A stretch of 64,000 bases of DNA from Amycolatopsis azurea DSM 43854 (GTDB taxonomy: Bacteria > Actinomycetota > Actinomycetes > Mycobacteriales > Pseudonocardiaceae), in the NCBI RefSeq assembly GCF_001995215.1, contig NZ_MUXN01000010.1, positions 62,001 through 126,000 of the forward strand, read 5' to 3'. Below, one piece after another: positions 14,696 through 23,088 of the stretch (position 1 is its first letter; every line of letters begins with the position of its first letter). The notes beneath the pieces are model-generated. The model did not search any database. It was given only the letters and a program-made list of their open reading frames with translations, and was not told the DNA's origin. Made by a program: the position numbers and the translations under genes.

Positions 14696-16459
14696 TCAAG
14701 CCAGACTGAGCCGGCGTTCCCGATGCGCCGTCATGTACACCGGCGTGTTCACGACCCCGCACCCGCGATACCCGCCGATCCGTTGCACCACCTCGAAAAA
14801 CACCCGCGAGCCGACCAGTTCGGTGAAGAAGTGCAGGAACTCTCCGGACGGGTCGCGGTCGTACAGCACCGAGTTCTCCCGCAGCTCCGCGGCGAAGGGC
14901 AGATCGAACCGGGCGTCGAGATCGTCGTAGTAGTTCCCCGGAATCTCCAGCAAAGGCGCACCATTTTCCCGCAGAGTACGCGCGACGGCGAGAGCGTCTT
15001 CGCACGCGAAGGCGACATGCTGGGGCGAAGGCACTCCCGGCGCCCACTCCCCTCGCCGCACCAGGGCGCTGTCCAGCGTCAGCCGGACGTCCTGATCGCC
15101 GACCGCCCGGCTGCGCACGAGACCGAACGGCGCCGCGAACTCGGCGACGGCTTCGGGCGACAAGCCCAGTACCGACCGATAGAACAGCGTCGCCTCGTCG
15201 AAGTGGTCGAAAGGTTGTGTCAAGGCGACGTGATCGATGCCGGTTATCCCCGATCCGGCCGAAGACGCTCCGGAGGGAACGAAGTCGCGCAGCCACTCGT
15301 CGTTGCCACAGAAGAAGATCTCGGTTCCGTCCGGCGCGGCGACAGCGGCGAGATCCGCCTCTCCCGGACAGTGTTCCCGAGGCAGTACGGGCGCGAGCAA
15401 CGCCTCCGCGCGCCGAGCCGATCCCCTCGGATCCGCGCTCACCAGGCCGAGTGCGCTGATCGAACCTTCCTCGGCCGCCGAGTTCACCAGCAACCGCGCG
15501 GCCCCCTGCTGCCACAGTTGGACCGGCTTCGAGCGATGCGTTCCGATGTGCGTGAAGCCGAGATCCGCGAGCACCGCGCCCGAGACGCCGAGTTCGGCGA
15601 AAGCGTGCCCATCCAACCGTGGAGCCGCAGGAACATCAAGGGTGCCAACGGATTCACGCAAGGCCAGCAGGGATCGCATGGCGTCGACGGCCGCCGGCCC
15701 CGGATCCGCCTGCCGGAAGACGTCGTTGAAGACCTCCAGCGAAAGCGGTCCTTGATAACCCGCCGCCAGCACATGCCCGGTGAACGCGGCCAGATCGAAC
15801 GCGCCCTGCCCGGGAAAGAGCCGGTGATGCCTGCTCCAGTGCAGTACGTCCATGTCCAGCAAGGGCGCGTCGGCCAGTTGCAGGAAGAAGATCTTTTCCC
15901 CCGGGATCGTCCGGATGGCGCGGGGATCACTGCGTCGCGACAGGATGTGGAAGCTGTCGAGGCAGACTCCCAGGGCCGGGTGGTCGGCCCGCCGGACGAT
16001 GCGCCACGCGTGCTCGTAGGTGTTCACGAACCGGCCCCACGCGAGCGCTTCGTAGGCGACGCGGATACCGCGCTCCCCCGCCAGTTCGGCCAGTTCGCGC
16101 AGCTGCTCGGCGGCGAGATCGTCGTCGTCGTCGACGGCGTCGGGCGAGACCGACGAACAGACCAGGACGGTGTCCGCCCCGAGTTCGGCCATGAGGTCGA
16201 ACTTCCGCCGCGCCCGGCGGAGATTCGCCCGGAGCACGTCGGGCGGCACCGCCTCGAAGTCGCGGAAGGGCTGGTAGAGGTCGATCGTGAGCCCGAGGTC
16301 GGCGCAGAGCCGCCGGATCTCCGACGGCGACCGCCGTGACGCGATCAGGTCGTTCTCGAAGATCTCGACACCGCCGAAGCCCGCCGCGGCGGCCGCGCCG
16401 AGTTTGTCCTCGAGGGTGCCGGAGAGGCAGACGGTCGCGATGGCGGTGTCACCGGACAT
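14696..16459 (-). CDS. Bifunctional 3-dehydroshikimate dehydratase / VOC dioxygenase-like protein (QsuB type)
   Basis: 587 residues. Residues 1 to about 275 form an AP-endonuclease-2-like TIM barrel (GFGGVEIFENDL, RVAYEALAWGRFVNTYEHAW, GVCLDSFHILSR, SLEVFNDVFR) with Glu, Asp, His and Glu metal ligands of 3-dehydroshikimate dehydratase. Residues about 420-580 resemble 4-hydroxyphenylpyruvate dioxygenase (GIDHVALTQPFDHFDEATLFYRSVLGL, PQHVAFACEDALAVARTL, FFEVVQRIGGYRGCG). This two-domain arrangement is QsuB/AroZ-like: it makes protocatechuate from 3-dehydroshikimate. The role of the C-terminal domain is less certain. Overlaps the dehydrogenase gene by 11 bases, so one operon. Confidence 0.88.
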   Translation of the reverse strand: MSGDTAIATVCLSGTLEDKLGAAAAAGFGGVEIFENDLIASRRSPSEIRRLCADLGLTIDLYQPFRDFEAVPPDVLRANLRRARRKFDLMAELGADTVLVCSSVSPDAVDDDDDLAAEQLRELAELAGERGIRVAYEALAWGRFVNTYEHAWRIVRRADHPALGVCLDSFHILSRRSDPRAIRTIPGEKIFFLQLADAPLLDMDVLHWSRHHRLFPGQGAFDLAAFTGHVLAAGYQGPLSLEVFNDVFRQADPGPAAVDAMRSLLALRESVGTLDVPAAPRLDGHAFAELGVSGAVLADLGFTHIGTHRSKPVQLWQQGAARLLVNSAAEEGSISALGLVSADPRGSARRAEALLAPVLPREHCPGEADLAAVAAPDGTEIFFCGNDEWLRDFVPSGASSAGSGITGIDHVALTQPFDHFDEATLFYRSVLGLSPEAVAEFAAPFGLVRSRAVGDQDVRLTLDSALVRRGEWAPGVPSPQHVAFACEDALAVARTLRENGAPLLEIPGNYYDDLDARFDLPFAAELRENSVLYDRDPSGEFLHFFTELVGSRVFFEVVQRIGGYRGCGVVNTPVYMTAHRERRLSLA

Positions 16460-17297
16460 GTGCGGGTTTCCCTTCCAGCGCTTCGAAATGCCGGAGCATC
16501 CGGTCCGCGTCCGGTTCCGCGCCGGTGAACAGGCGGAACGAGTCCGCCGCCTGGAAGACCACCATCCCGCCGCCGTGCAGCGTCCGGCAGCCGCGCTCCC
16601 TCGCCTGCTTCAGCAGCGCGGTCTCCAGCGGCCGGTACACGATGTCGGCCACCCACATTCCCGGGCGCAACGCCTCGGCGGTAACGGGCGATCCCGGATA
16701 CGCGGCCATCCCGGTCGGGGTGGCGTGCACGAGCCCGTCGGCGGTCCGCAAGTCTTCCAGCGAACCGGAAAGCGCCCGATCGTCGCCGAAACGCCTGCGC
16801 AGAGCGGTCACCAGGGTTCCGGCACGGGCGACGTCGACGTCGTGGACGATCAGCCGTCCGGTCCCCAGCGAAAGCAGGGCGTGGGCCACGGCCGCGCCCG
16901 CCCCGCCCGCGCCGAGGAGGACGACCGTGTCCATGTCGGCGTCCGGCAGGCCCTGGGTGAGATTGCGGGCGAAGCCGGTCGCGTCCGTGTTGTGCCCGGT
17001 CGCGAGCCCGCCGCGGAACACCACCGTGTTGACCGCGCCGAGCGCCGCGGCGTCCGGCGCGAGCTCGTCGAGATACGGCAGCACCCGCTGCTTCACCGGA
17101 TGCGTGACGTTGAGGCCGTCGAAGCCTGCGGTCCGCGCGACGGCCAGCACGTCCCCGATCGGCATCCTCAGCACGTCGAGGTCGAGCCGCCGGTAGAGAT
17201 AGCGCAACCCGAGTTCGTCGGCTTCCCGTTCGTGCAGCGCCGGGCTCAGCGACGGCCCGATGCCGGTGCCGACCAGGCCGATGAGGTAGCTGGTCAC
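16449..17297 (-). CDS. Shikimate/quinate dehydrogenase (QsuD type)
   Basis: 282 residues from GTG 17297 (GGAGGG 5 bases upstream; TTG at 17300 would sit too close to it). N-terminal substrate domain: GIGPSLSPALHEREADELGLRYLYRR and GLNVTHPVKQRVLPYLD (catalytic Lys and neighbouring Asp), AVNTVVF. Rossmann domain: LLGAGGAGAAVAHAL. After the beta2 strand the sequence is VHDVDVARA, an acidic residue that favours NAD+, as in catabolic quinate/shikimate dehydrogenases. It oxidises quinate or shikimate to dehydroquinate/dehydroshikimate for the next enzyme. It shares its control region with the TetR gene. Confidence 0.88.
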   Translation of the reverse strand: MTSYLIGLVGTGIGPSLSPALHEREADELGLRYLYRRLDLDVLRMPIGDVLAVARTAGFDGLNVTHPVKQRVLPYLDELAPDAAALGAVNTVVFRGGLATGHNTDATGFARNLTQGLPDADMDTVVLLGAGGAGAAVAHALLSLGTGRLIVHDVDVARAGTLVTALRRRFGDDRALSGSLEDLRTADGLVHATPTGMAAYPGSPVTAEALRPGMWVADIVYRPLETALLKQARERGCRTLHGGGMVVFQAADSFRLFTGAEPDADRMLRHFEALEGKPAHVR

Positions 17298-17317
17298 CAA
17301 GACCCTCCGAGGATTAA

Positions 17318-17337
17318 TGTACGAACTAGTGAGTTCA
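17318..17337. promoter_or_regulatory. Operator 1 of the quinate/shikimate locus
   Basis: TGTACGAACTAGTGAGTTCA, containing inverted arms GAACT/AGTTC. It matches the reverse complement of 18098-18117 at 17 of 20 positions. It sits between the divergent dehydrogenase and TetR genes. Confidence 0.55.
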
Positions 17338-17412
17338 CTGTAGCGCGATCGAGCCGGGGCGAGAAGGGCTGCGCTAGAGTTGGGGCCCCACCAGCGGTTC
17401 GAAGGGAGTCAG

Positions 17413-18054
17413 GTGGCCGCACCGTCGTCCGAGGTCGAGCGCCAGCGCGACAAGGAACGCACCCGCGCCGAAATCCTCGCGGTGGCCACCAGGGAGTTCG
17501 CCGACAAGGGGTACGCCGGCGCGAGGGTCGACGAGATCGCCGCTCGCACGAGCACCACGAAGCGGATGATCTACTACTACTTCGGCGGCAAGGAACAGCT
17601 CTACGTCGCAGCGCTGGAGCGGGCGTACGCCACCATCCGCACCCTCGAACAGGATCTGGACGTCGATCACCTCGAACCCGAGGACGCGATCCGCCAGCTG
17701 GCCGAGCTCACCTTCGACCATCACGAGGCGAACCCGGACTTCATCCGCCTCGTGAGCATCGAGAACATCCACCACGGTGAGCACATCGCGCGGTCCGAAG
17801 CCTTGTCCGGCATGGCGAACCCGGCCCTCGACGTGCTCACCCGCATCCTCGACCGCGGCCGCGAGGCCGGCCGGTTCCGCGCCGACGTCGACGCGCTCGA
17901 CGTGCACATGGTGATCAGCTCGTTCTGCGTGTTCCGCCTCGCGAACCGCCACACCTTCTCCGCGATCTTCGGTCGCGACATGCTCGACCCCGCGCGCCGC
18001 GCCCACTACCGCCTGATGCTGGGCGACCTGGTGATCGAGTACCTGACGGCCTGA
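17413..18054 (+). CDS. TetR-family regulator of quinate/shikimate genes
   Basis: 213 residues from GTG 17413 with GAAGGGAG upstream. HTH: RAEILAVATREFADKGYAGARVDEIAARTSTTKRMIYYYFGGKEQLY, the classic TetR helix-turn-helix. The C-terminal ligand domain (HHGEHIARSEALSGMANPALDVL, VISSFCVFRLANRHTFSAIFG) resembles TetR proteins found beside shikimate/aromatic genes. It lies between the catabolic operon and the shikimate-type transporter gene, each preceded by the same operator-like sequence, so it probably represses both. The ligand is likely an intermediate such as dehydroshikimate (inference). Confidence 0.85.
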   Translation: MAAPSSEVERQRDKERTRAEILAVATREFADKGYAGARVDEIAARTSTTKRMIYYYFGGKEQLYVAALERAYATIRTLEQDLDVDHLEPEDAIRQLAELTFDHHEANPDFIRLVSIENIHHGEHIARSEALSGMANPALDVLTRILDRGREAGRFRADVDALDVHMVISSFCVFRLANRHTFSAIFGRDMLDPARRAHYRLMLGDLVIEYLTA

Positions 18055-18097
18055 ACTCCCGGCTCTTGACAACCGGGACACCGTCTCGCACGCTGTA

Positions 18098-18117
18098 TTA
18101 ACTAACTAGATCGTACA
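18098..18117. promoter_or_regulatory. Operator 2 of the quinate/shikimate locus
   Basis: TTAACTAACTAGATCGTACA is the inverted counterpart of operator 1. A further ATCGTACA half-site follows at 18126-18133. It lies just upstream of the MHS transporter; TTGACA at 18066 may be the -35. Confidence 0.55.
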
Positions 18118-18152
18118 TAAACTCAATCGTACAGAAATTCAGGAGTGTCGAC

Positions 18153-19538
18153 GTGGCCTCTCCCTCCCCTGTCACGCAAGGCATGCCCCGCAAGGCCGCA
18201 CTGGCCGCCTGGATCGGCAGCGCCTTGGAGTACTACGACTTCTTCATCTACGGAACCGCCGCCGCACTGGTGTTCAACAAGGTCTTCTTCCCGTCCTCCT
18301 CCCCCGCCGCCGGAACCCTGCTCGCGCTCGCGACCTTCGGCGTCGGATACCTGGCCCGCCCGGTCGGCGCGTTCGTGCTCGGACACATCGGAGACCGGCT
18401 GGGGCGCAAGAAGGTCCTGGTGTTCACGCTGCTGCTGATGGGCGCCACGACATTCCTCGTCGGCTGCCTGCCGACCTACGCTTCCGTCGGCGTGCTCGCG
18501 CCGATCCTTCTGGTGATTCTCCGCCTGCTGCAAGGACTTTCGGCCGCCGGCGAACAGGCGGGCGCCAACTCGATGTCGATGGAGCACGCGCCACCCCACC
18601 GGCGCGGCTACTACACGAGCTTCACCCTCAGCGGGACACAGGCGGGCCAGATCCTCGCCACCGCCGTCTTCCTGCCGATCGCCGCGCTCCCCCAGGACCA
18701 GCTGCTCACCTGGGGCTGGCGGATCCCGTTCTGGTGCAGTGCCGTCGTGGTGATCGTCGGCTTCGTGATCCGCCGCAAGATCGACGAGACCCCGGTGTTC
18801 GAAAAGAACAAGTCCGACGTCGCCAAGCTACCGGTCGCCGTACTGTTCCGGACGCACTGGAAGGACGTGCTCCGCGTCATCGCGGCGGCCACGATCGCCT
18901 CCGTCAGCACGATCTTCACCGTCTACGCACTGAGCTACGCGGTCAACACGGTCGGACTGGAGCGCGGGCCGATCCTGTGGGTCGGCGTACTGGCCAACGT
19001 CGCCGCGCTGCTCGCGATCCCTTTCCTGGCCGGGCTTTCCGACCGGATCGGCCGCAAACCGGTGTTCATCGCGGGCTGCCTCGCCTGCGGTGTGCTGATC
19101 TTCCCGTACCTGTGGTCCATTTCGGACGGTTCCTACCCGCTGATCTTCACCGTCGGCATCCTGCTGTTCGGCGTCGCCTACAGCGCCGTCAACGGGGTGT
19201 GGCCGTCGTTCTACGGCGAGATGTTCAGCGCCAAGGTCCGTCTGTCGGGGATGGCGATCGGCACCCAGATCGGGTTCGCCATCGCCGGATTCGCCCCGAG
19301 CGTCGTCGCCGCGATCGGTTCGGGGAAAGAGGACTGGCTCGGCGTCGCCGTCTTCACCGCCGCGGTCTGCCTGCTCAGCGCCGCGGCCGCGCTCACCGCG
19401 CGCGAAACCCACGATGTCCCGACCGAGGAACTAGGTCAGAATCCCGGCCAGCCTCGCGACAGGAACGCGAACGCGGCGTCCAGCGCGGCGGCGGGATCCG
19501 GCTCGACTCCGGCCAAGTCCGGGATCTCCAGGACGTAG
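18153..19538 (+). CDS. MHS-family MFS transporter, probably shikimate/quinate uptake
   Basis: 461 residues with 12 predicted helices. Metabolite:H+ symporter signatures: AWIGSALEYYDFFIYGTAAALVF, GYLARPVGAFVLGHIGDRLGRKKVLVFTLLLMG, RLLQGLSAAGEQAGANSMSMEHAP, GLSDRIGRKPVF, YGEMFSAKVRLSGMAIGTQIG. ShiA and related shikimate, citrate and proline/betaine carriers belong here; the cluster context favours shikimate or quinate. The last ~36 residues (GQNPGQPRDRNANAASSAAAG...) are low-complexity and antisense to the downstream TetR gene. The ancestral stop was probably near 19430 (a TAG lies one frame away), so the tail looks acquired. Confidence 0.85.
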   Translation: MASPSPVTQGMPRKAALAAWIGSALEYYDFFIYGTAAALVFNKVFFPSSSPAAGTLLALATFGVGYLARPVGAFVLGHIGDRLGRKKVLVFTLLLMGATTFLVGCLPTYASVGVLAPILLVILRLLQGLSAAGEQAGANSMSMEHAPPHRRGYYTSFTLSGTQAGQILATAVFLPIAALPQDQLLTWGWRIPFWCSAVVVIVGFVIRRKIDETPVFEKNKSDVAKLPVAVLFRTHWKDVLRVIAAATIASVSTIFTVYALSYAVNTVGLERGPILWVGVLANVAALLAIPFLAGLSDRIGRKPVFIAGCLACGVLIFPYLWSISDGSYPLIFTVGILLFGVAYSAVNGVWPSFYGEMFSAKVRLSGMAIGTQIGFAIAGFAPSVVAAIGSGKEDWLGVAVFTAAVCLLSAAAALTARETHDVPTEELGQNPGQPRDRNANAASSAAAGSGSTPAKSGISRT

Positions 19539-20002
19539 CGGGCCAGCAACCGCACCGAGAAACCGTCTTGCCCGCTCTGTTCGGCGATGACCTCCGTGAG
19601 CGCGTCCTCGCAGCCCGTCCACAATGTCCTGGCGTAGGCGCGCAGCGCCGGGGTGGCGACCACCAGGTCCGCGACACGGCGAGACAGCGGATCGGGATCC
19701 GGGTCGAACGGGCCGCGAGTCGCGAGGAAGTCCCGCAACGCCCGCAAGATCGAAACGCCCTCGGCCCGGGTGCGGACCGCGGCGGCCAAAGCCGCCTCGC
19801 GTTCGTGCCCGTGGCCGAGAACGAGCGCCTCCTTGCCACCCGGGAAGTGCGCGAACAGCGTGGACACCGCCGTGTCCGCGGCGTCCGCGATCTCCGCGAC
19901 GGTGACGTCGTCGAAGCCCCGCTCCAGGAACAGCTCCCGCGCCGCCCCCGACAGGGCCTGACGGGTCGCCGCCTTCTTACGTTCGCGCCTGCCCTGCTCC
20001 AT
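19436..20002 (-). CDS. TetR-family regulator of the adjacent SDR gene
   Basis: 188 residues from ATG 20002 (an in-frame GTG at 20011 is an alternative). HTH: RQALSGAARELFLERGFDDVTVAEIADAADTAVSTLFAHFPGGKEALV. The C-terminal region (LDAAFAFLSRGWPGF) matches the usual length of small TetR repressors. It is divergent from an SDR gene across two TCGAAGT-type palindromes and is the probable repressor of both. Its 3' end overlaps the convergent MFS gene by 103 bases. Confidence 0.85.
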   Translation of the reverse strand: MEQGRRERKKAATRQALSGAARELFLERGFDDVTVAEIADAADTAVSTLFAHFPGGKEALVLGHGHEREAALAAAVRTRAEGVSILRALRDFLATRGPFDPDPDPLSRRVADLVVATPALRAYARTLWTGCEDALTEVIAEQSGQDGFSVRLLARYVLEIPDLAGVEPDPAAALDAAFAFLSRGWPGF

Positions 20003-20017
20003 GCGAGCCACCTTACA

Positions 20018-20032
20018 TCGAAGTCAATTCGA
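20018..20032. promoter_or_regulatory. TetR operator, proximal to the tetR gene
   Basis: TCGAAGTCAATTCGA, palindrome with one mismatched pair. It lies 15 bases from the TetR ATG and forms a pair with 20052-20066. Confidence 0.6.
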
Positions 20033-20051
20033 AATCGAAGTCGGTGTATCT

Positions 20052-20066
20052 TCGAAGTGACTTCGA
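20052..20066. promoter_or_regulatory. TetR operator, proximal to the SDR gene
   Basis: TCGAAGTGACTTCGA, a perfect odd palindrome. It ends 16 bases before the SDR ATG; centre-to-centre distance to the other site is 34 bp. A third half-site (ATCGAAGTC) lies between them. Confidence 0.65.
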
Positions 20067-20082
20067 CTTTGAGAGGCACGAC

Positions 20083-20994
20083 ATGACCCACTGGGACGTC
20101 CACCACCTGCCGCGCGCCGACGGCAAGACCTTCCTGGTCACCGGCGGCAACGCGGGGATCGGCTACTTCGCCGCCGAACAACTCGCCGGGACCGGCGCCA
20201 CCGTGCTCCTCGGCAGCCGGGACGCCGCCAAGGCCGAGGCCGCGATGGCGTCGATCCGGTCGCTGGTCCCGGAGGCGAAACTCGGGCACCTGAGGCTCGA
20301 TCTTTCCGATCTCCCGTCCATCAAGTCCTCTGTGGACGATTTGGACATCGAACGGCTCGACGCCGTCGTCTGCAACGCGGGCGTGCTCCTGGAGGACCAG
20401 CCGAGGCGCGAGACCGCCGACGGGCACGAGCTGACGTTCGCCACCAACCACCTCGGGCATTTCGTCCTGGTTCACCATCTGATGCCCCTGCTCGAAGCGG
20501 CGGACGCCGGCCGCGTCGTCACCACGGGCAGCTTCGTGGGCAAGTCGGCGGAACTCGACCTGGACGACCTTCAGAGCAAGCGGGATTACCAGCCCAAACG
20601 CACCTACGCGCGCTCGAAGCTGGCGCAGATGCTGTTCGCCTTCGAGCTCGACAGGCGACTGCGCGCGGCCGGGAGCACGGTGCTGAGCATTGTCGACCAT
20701 CCCGGCGGAGCGCTCGACTCCCTCACCCCGTCGCGTCCGGTGCACGCGGCGCCGGACGGACGGAAGTTCCCCGCCGGGCTTCTGTTGCAGGGCAAGGAAG
20801 CCGGGGCTTGGCCCGCCGTACGGGCCGCGCTCGACCCCGCCGTCCGCGGCGGCGAGATGTACGGACCCCGGATGTTCGGACTGCGCGGGGAACCCCGGCG
20901 GGAACCGGTCCGCGGAAAGCTCGCCGACACCGAGCTCGCCGCCCGGGTGTGGGCGGCGAGCGTCGGCCTCACCGGCGTCGAGGTCACACGGTGA
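20083..20994 (+). CDS. Short-chain dehydrogenase/reductase
   Basis: 303 residues from ATG 20083 (GAGAGG upstream). Classical SDR: TGGNAGIG cofactor loop, GSRDAAKAE after beta2 (Arg suggests NADP(H)), VCNAGV, NHLGHFVLVHHLMPLL, and the active site VTTGSFVGK then TYARSKLA (Ser, Tyr-x-x-x-Lys). The Gly-Gly and NHLGHF pattern resembles retinol/protochlorophyllide-reductase-like SDRs. The substrate is unknown. Induction via the divergent TetR suggests a detoxification or stress role. Its last 11 bases overlap the convergent PepSY gene. Confidence 0.85.
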   Translation: MTHWDVHHLPRADGKTFLVTGGNAGIGYFAAEQLAGTGATVLLGSRDAAKAEAAMASIRSLVPEAKLGHLRLDLSDLPSIKSSVDDLDIERLDAVVCNAGVLLEDQPRRETADGHELTFATNHLGHFVLVHHLMPLLEAADAGRVVTTGSFVGKSAELDLDDLQSKRDYQPKRTYARSKLAQMLFAFELDRRLRAAGSTVLSIVDHPGGALDSLTPSRPVHAAPDGRKFPAGLLLQGKEAGAWPAVRAALDPAVRGGEMYGPRMFGLRGEPRREPVRGKLADTELAARVWAASVGLTGVEVTR

Positions 20995-22369
20995 CGTCGG
21001 TGGATTCCGGTTGGGACCGGCGACGGGACCGCAGGCCCAGCAGCAGGTCGATCACCAGGAACGCCAGCAGGCTGATGCCGAACAGCGGCACGAACCAGCC
21101 GATCGCGGCGGCGAGGACGACGAGCCCCGCCACCAGCGCGGGTGGCGCCTTCCGCCACTGACCGCGCGGGATCGGCCGTCCGAAGGTCAGCCCGGTGGCC
21201 CGGGTCGGCCTGCGCTGCCACCACATCCGGTAGCCGAGCACGACCATCGTGACCAGACCGGCGCCGAGCAGGAGCAGCGCGATCTGGTTGGGCCAGCCGA
21301 AGAGCACGCCCATGTGCGCGTCGATCCCCCAGCGGGCGAGCTTCGCCATCAGCGGGTAGTCGGCGAACCGCACCTCGCCCAGGATCTGCCCGGTGGTCCC
21401 GTCGACCGCGACGGTGTCGACCTGCGTCGGCCAGCCGCGCTCGACCTCCGCCACCTGCCAGGGAGCGCCGGGTTTGGCGGGCAGCCCGATCTCCACCGAG
21501 GCCGCGTCGATCCCGGCGGCTCGGGCCGAGGCCAGCATCGCGTCGACGCTCTCGGGCCGCGCGGGTGCCGGGGTGGGCGCTTCCCCGTGGCCCGCGTGCC
21601 CGGCGTGTTCGTCCCCACCGGTCACCTTCAACGCCGGGGTGGCCCAGCCCAGGGATTCACGCAGGGCGGAGACGTTCTCGCCCGCGTACGCCGACCACGT
21701 CAGCCCGGTCGCGGACAGGAACAACGCGCCGAGCAGCACCCACAGGCCGACGGATCCGTGACGGCGCACGGTCTTTCCTCGCGCCGACTCCGCCTTTTCG
21801 GCACGGCGGGTCCGGCGGCGGCTCACCCACAGCACGAGACCGCCCAGCGCGACCACCCACAGCCACGACGCGGCGAGTTCGCTGTAGAGCCGTCCCGGCT
21901 CGCCGAGCAGCAGGGTGCGGTGCAGCTGATCGAGGGTGGTCCGGAGCGGCAGGGCGCCGCTCGAGCCGTACGCGACGAGGTCGCCGCGCACCTGCGCGGT
22001 GGCCGGGTCGACGAAGACGGCGCGTCGCTCGGACTCGCCGAGCCCGTCCTCGGTGAACAGCACGCGGGTCGTGTCACCCGGTTCGGGCGCGGGGCGGACG
22101 GCGACCAGGTCACCGCCGGGATGGGCCGCTTGCGCCGCCTTGACCTGGTCGGCGAGCGAGGCCTGGTTCAGCCCGACGGGTGCCCGTAGCTGGTCGGAGT
22201 AGATCCAAGACTCCATCTGCGGTGTCGCCGCGTAGAGGACGCCGGTGAGGGCGGCGATGAGGACGAACGGTCCGACGAGAACGCCGGCGTAGAAGTGGAG
22301 CCGGAGGAACAGCCCGCGCCAGCCGGACGCGCGTGGCGGGCTCGAGGTCGGTTCGGTTTGCGTTGCCAT
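20984..22369 (-). CDS. PepSY-associated membrane protein (PiuB/iron-uptake-reductase-like)
   Basis: 461 residues from ATG 22369 with CAGGAG upstream. Four to six membrane helices: LRLHFYAGVLVGPFVLIAALTGVLYAA near the N-terminus with the conserved His, WLWVVALGGLVLWVSRRR, GSVGLWVLLGALFLSATGLTW, and a C-terminal pair. PepSY-like extracytoplasmic segments lie between them (LADQVKAAQAAHPGGDLVAV; PTQVDTVAVDGTTGQILGEV). A His-rich loop GGDEHAGHAGHGE lies near residue 260. The family is linked to metal (iron or copper) handling or heme-type electron transfer. Transcribed downstream of another His-rich membrane protein. Confidence 0.85.
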   Translation of the reverse strand: MATQTEPTSSPPRASGWRGLFLRLHFYAGVLVGPFVLIAALTGVLYAATPQMESWIYSDQLRAPVGLNQASLADQVKAAQAAHPGGDLVAVRPAPEPGDTTRVLFTEDGLGESERRAVFVDPATAQVRGDLVAYGSSGALPLRTTLDQLHRTLLLGEPGRLYSELAASWLWVVALGGLVLWVSRRRTRRAEKAESARGKTVRRHGSVGLWVLLGALFLSATGLTWSAYAGENVSALRESLGWATPALKVTGGDEHAGHAGHGEAPTPAPARPESVDAMLASARAAGIDAASVEIGLPAKPGAPWQVAEVERGWPTQVDTVAVDGTTGQILGEVRFADYPLMAKLARWGIDAHMGVLFGWPNQIALLLLGAGLVTMVVLGYRMWWQRRPTRATGLTFGRPIPRGQWRKAPPALVAGLVVLAAAIGWFVPLFGISLLAFLVIDLLLGLRSRRRSQPESTDVTV

Positions 22370-22484
22370 GGGGGAACTCCTGAGGCGTCGGTGGGGAGGC
22401 GTGCGCCTGTGCCGCGCGCCGGGATGGTCACGGCGCACGTGCTGGGCCCTGCCGCGACACGGGTCTCGGCAGGGTTGCGGGGAT

Positions 22485-23030
22485 TCAGGCGAACGACACC
22501 GGCGGGCCGCGCCGCGAAACGACGTCTCGCAGGAGCGCCTCGGTCGCGGGGAACTTCACCGCGAGCGGGACGCGGATCCGCAGCGGTGCCGTCGCGGGCC
22601 GCGGCGTGAGGCGGCGCGGGAGGACCGAGGCGATCAGCGACAGGAGGGCGAACAGGACGCGCTCGGCGCCGGCGAGGACCGCGACCACCACGAGGGTCGC
22701 GACGCCGTGCCCGGCCGCCATGGGCAGCCCATTGCCCGGGGCGTCCGCATGGTGGGAGTGCGACTCCCAGGTCAGGAAGGTGAGGGAGGCGTGCATCGCC
22801 GCTTGGCCGCCCGCCACCAGGCAGAGGATGGCGAGTGGTCCGCGTCGCCGTCCCGCGAACGCGTAGGCCACCCAGCTCAGCAGCGCGACGAGCAGGACGA
22901 CCACCCCGAGATCGGGGACGCGCCCGCTGGTACTGACGTGGGCGCCGGTCGCCAAGATACCGGTCAGGACCCCGACTACCCCACCACGAAGGCGCCTGGC
23001 GGGGCCTCGGGTCGGGGTCGTCGTGCGCAC
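22485..23030 (-). CDS. Small membrane protein with His-rich loop
   Basis: 181 residues, about four hydrophobic helices (VVGVLTGILATGAHV, LGVVVLLVALLSWVAYAFAG, GPLAILCLVAGGQAAMHASL, HGVATLVVVAVLAGAERVLFALL). Between helices 3 and 4 lies the polar loop WESHSHHADAPGNGLPMAAGHG, rich in His and Met, a plausible metal-binding site. No named family recognised. It precedes the PepSY gene by 115 bases on the same strand, and both have His-rich loops, so a shared metal role is likely (inference). GTG start with TACTCT 7 bases upstream and no ribosome site: probably leaderless. Confidence 0.7.
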   Translation of the reverse strand: MRTTTPTRGPARRLRGGVVGVLTGILATGAHVSTSGRVPDLGVVVLLVALLSWVAYAFAGRRRGPLAILCLVAGGQAAMHASLTFLTWESHSHHADAPGNGLPMAAGHGVATLVVVAVLAGAERVLFALLSLIASVLPRRLTPRPATAPLRIRVPLAVKFPATEALLRDVVSRRGPPVSFA

Positions 23031-23037
23031 GGGAGGC

Positions 23038-23043
23038 AGAGTA
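23038..23043 (-). promoter_or_regulatory. Putative -10 (TACTCT), leaderless
   Basis: Minus-strand TACTCT followed by 7 bases and GTG 23030. Confidence 0.4.
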
Positions 23044-23088
23044 GAGCGCGATCGGCGTTCTGTCGCGGGTCAGAAGAAGGGATTCGGG

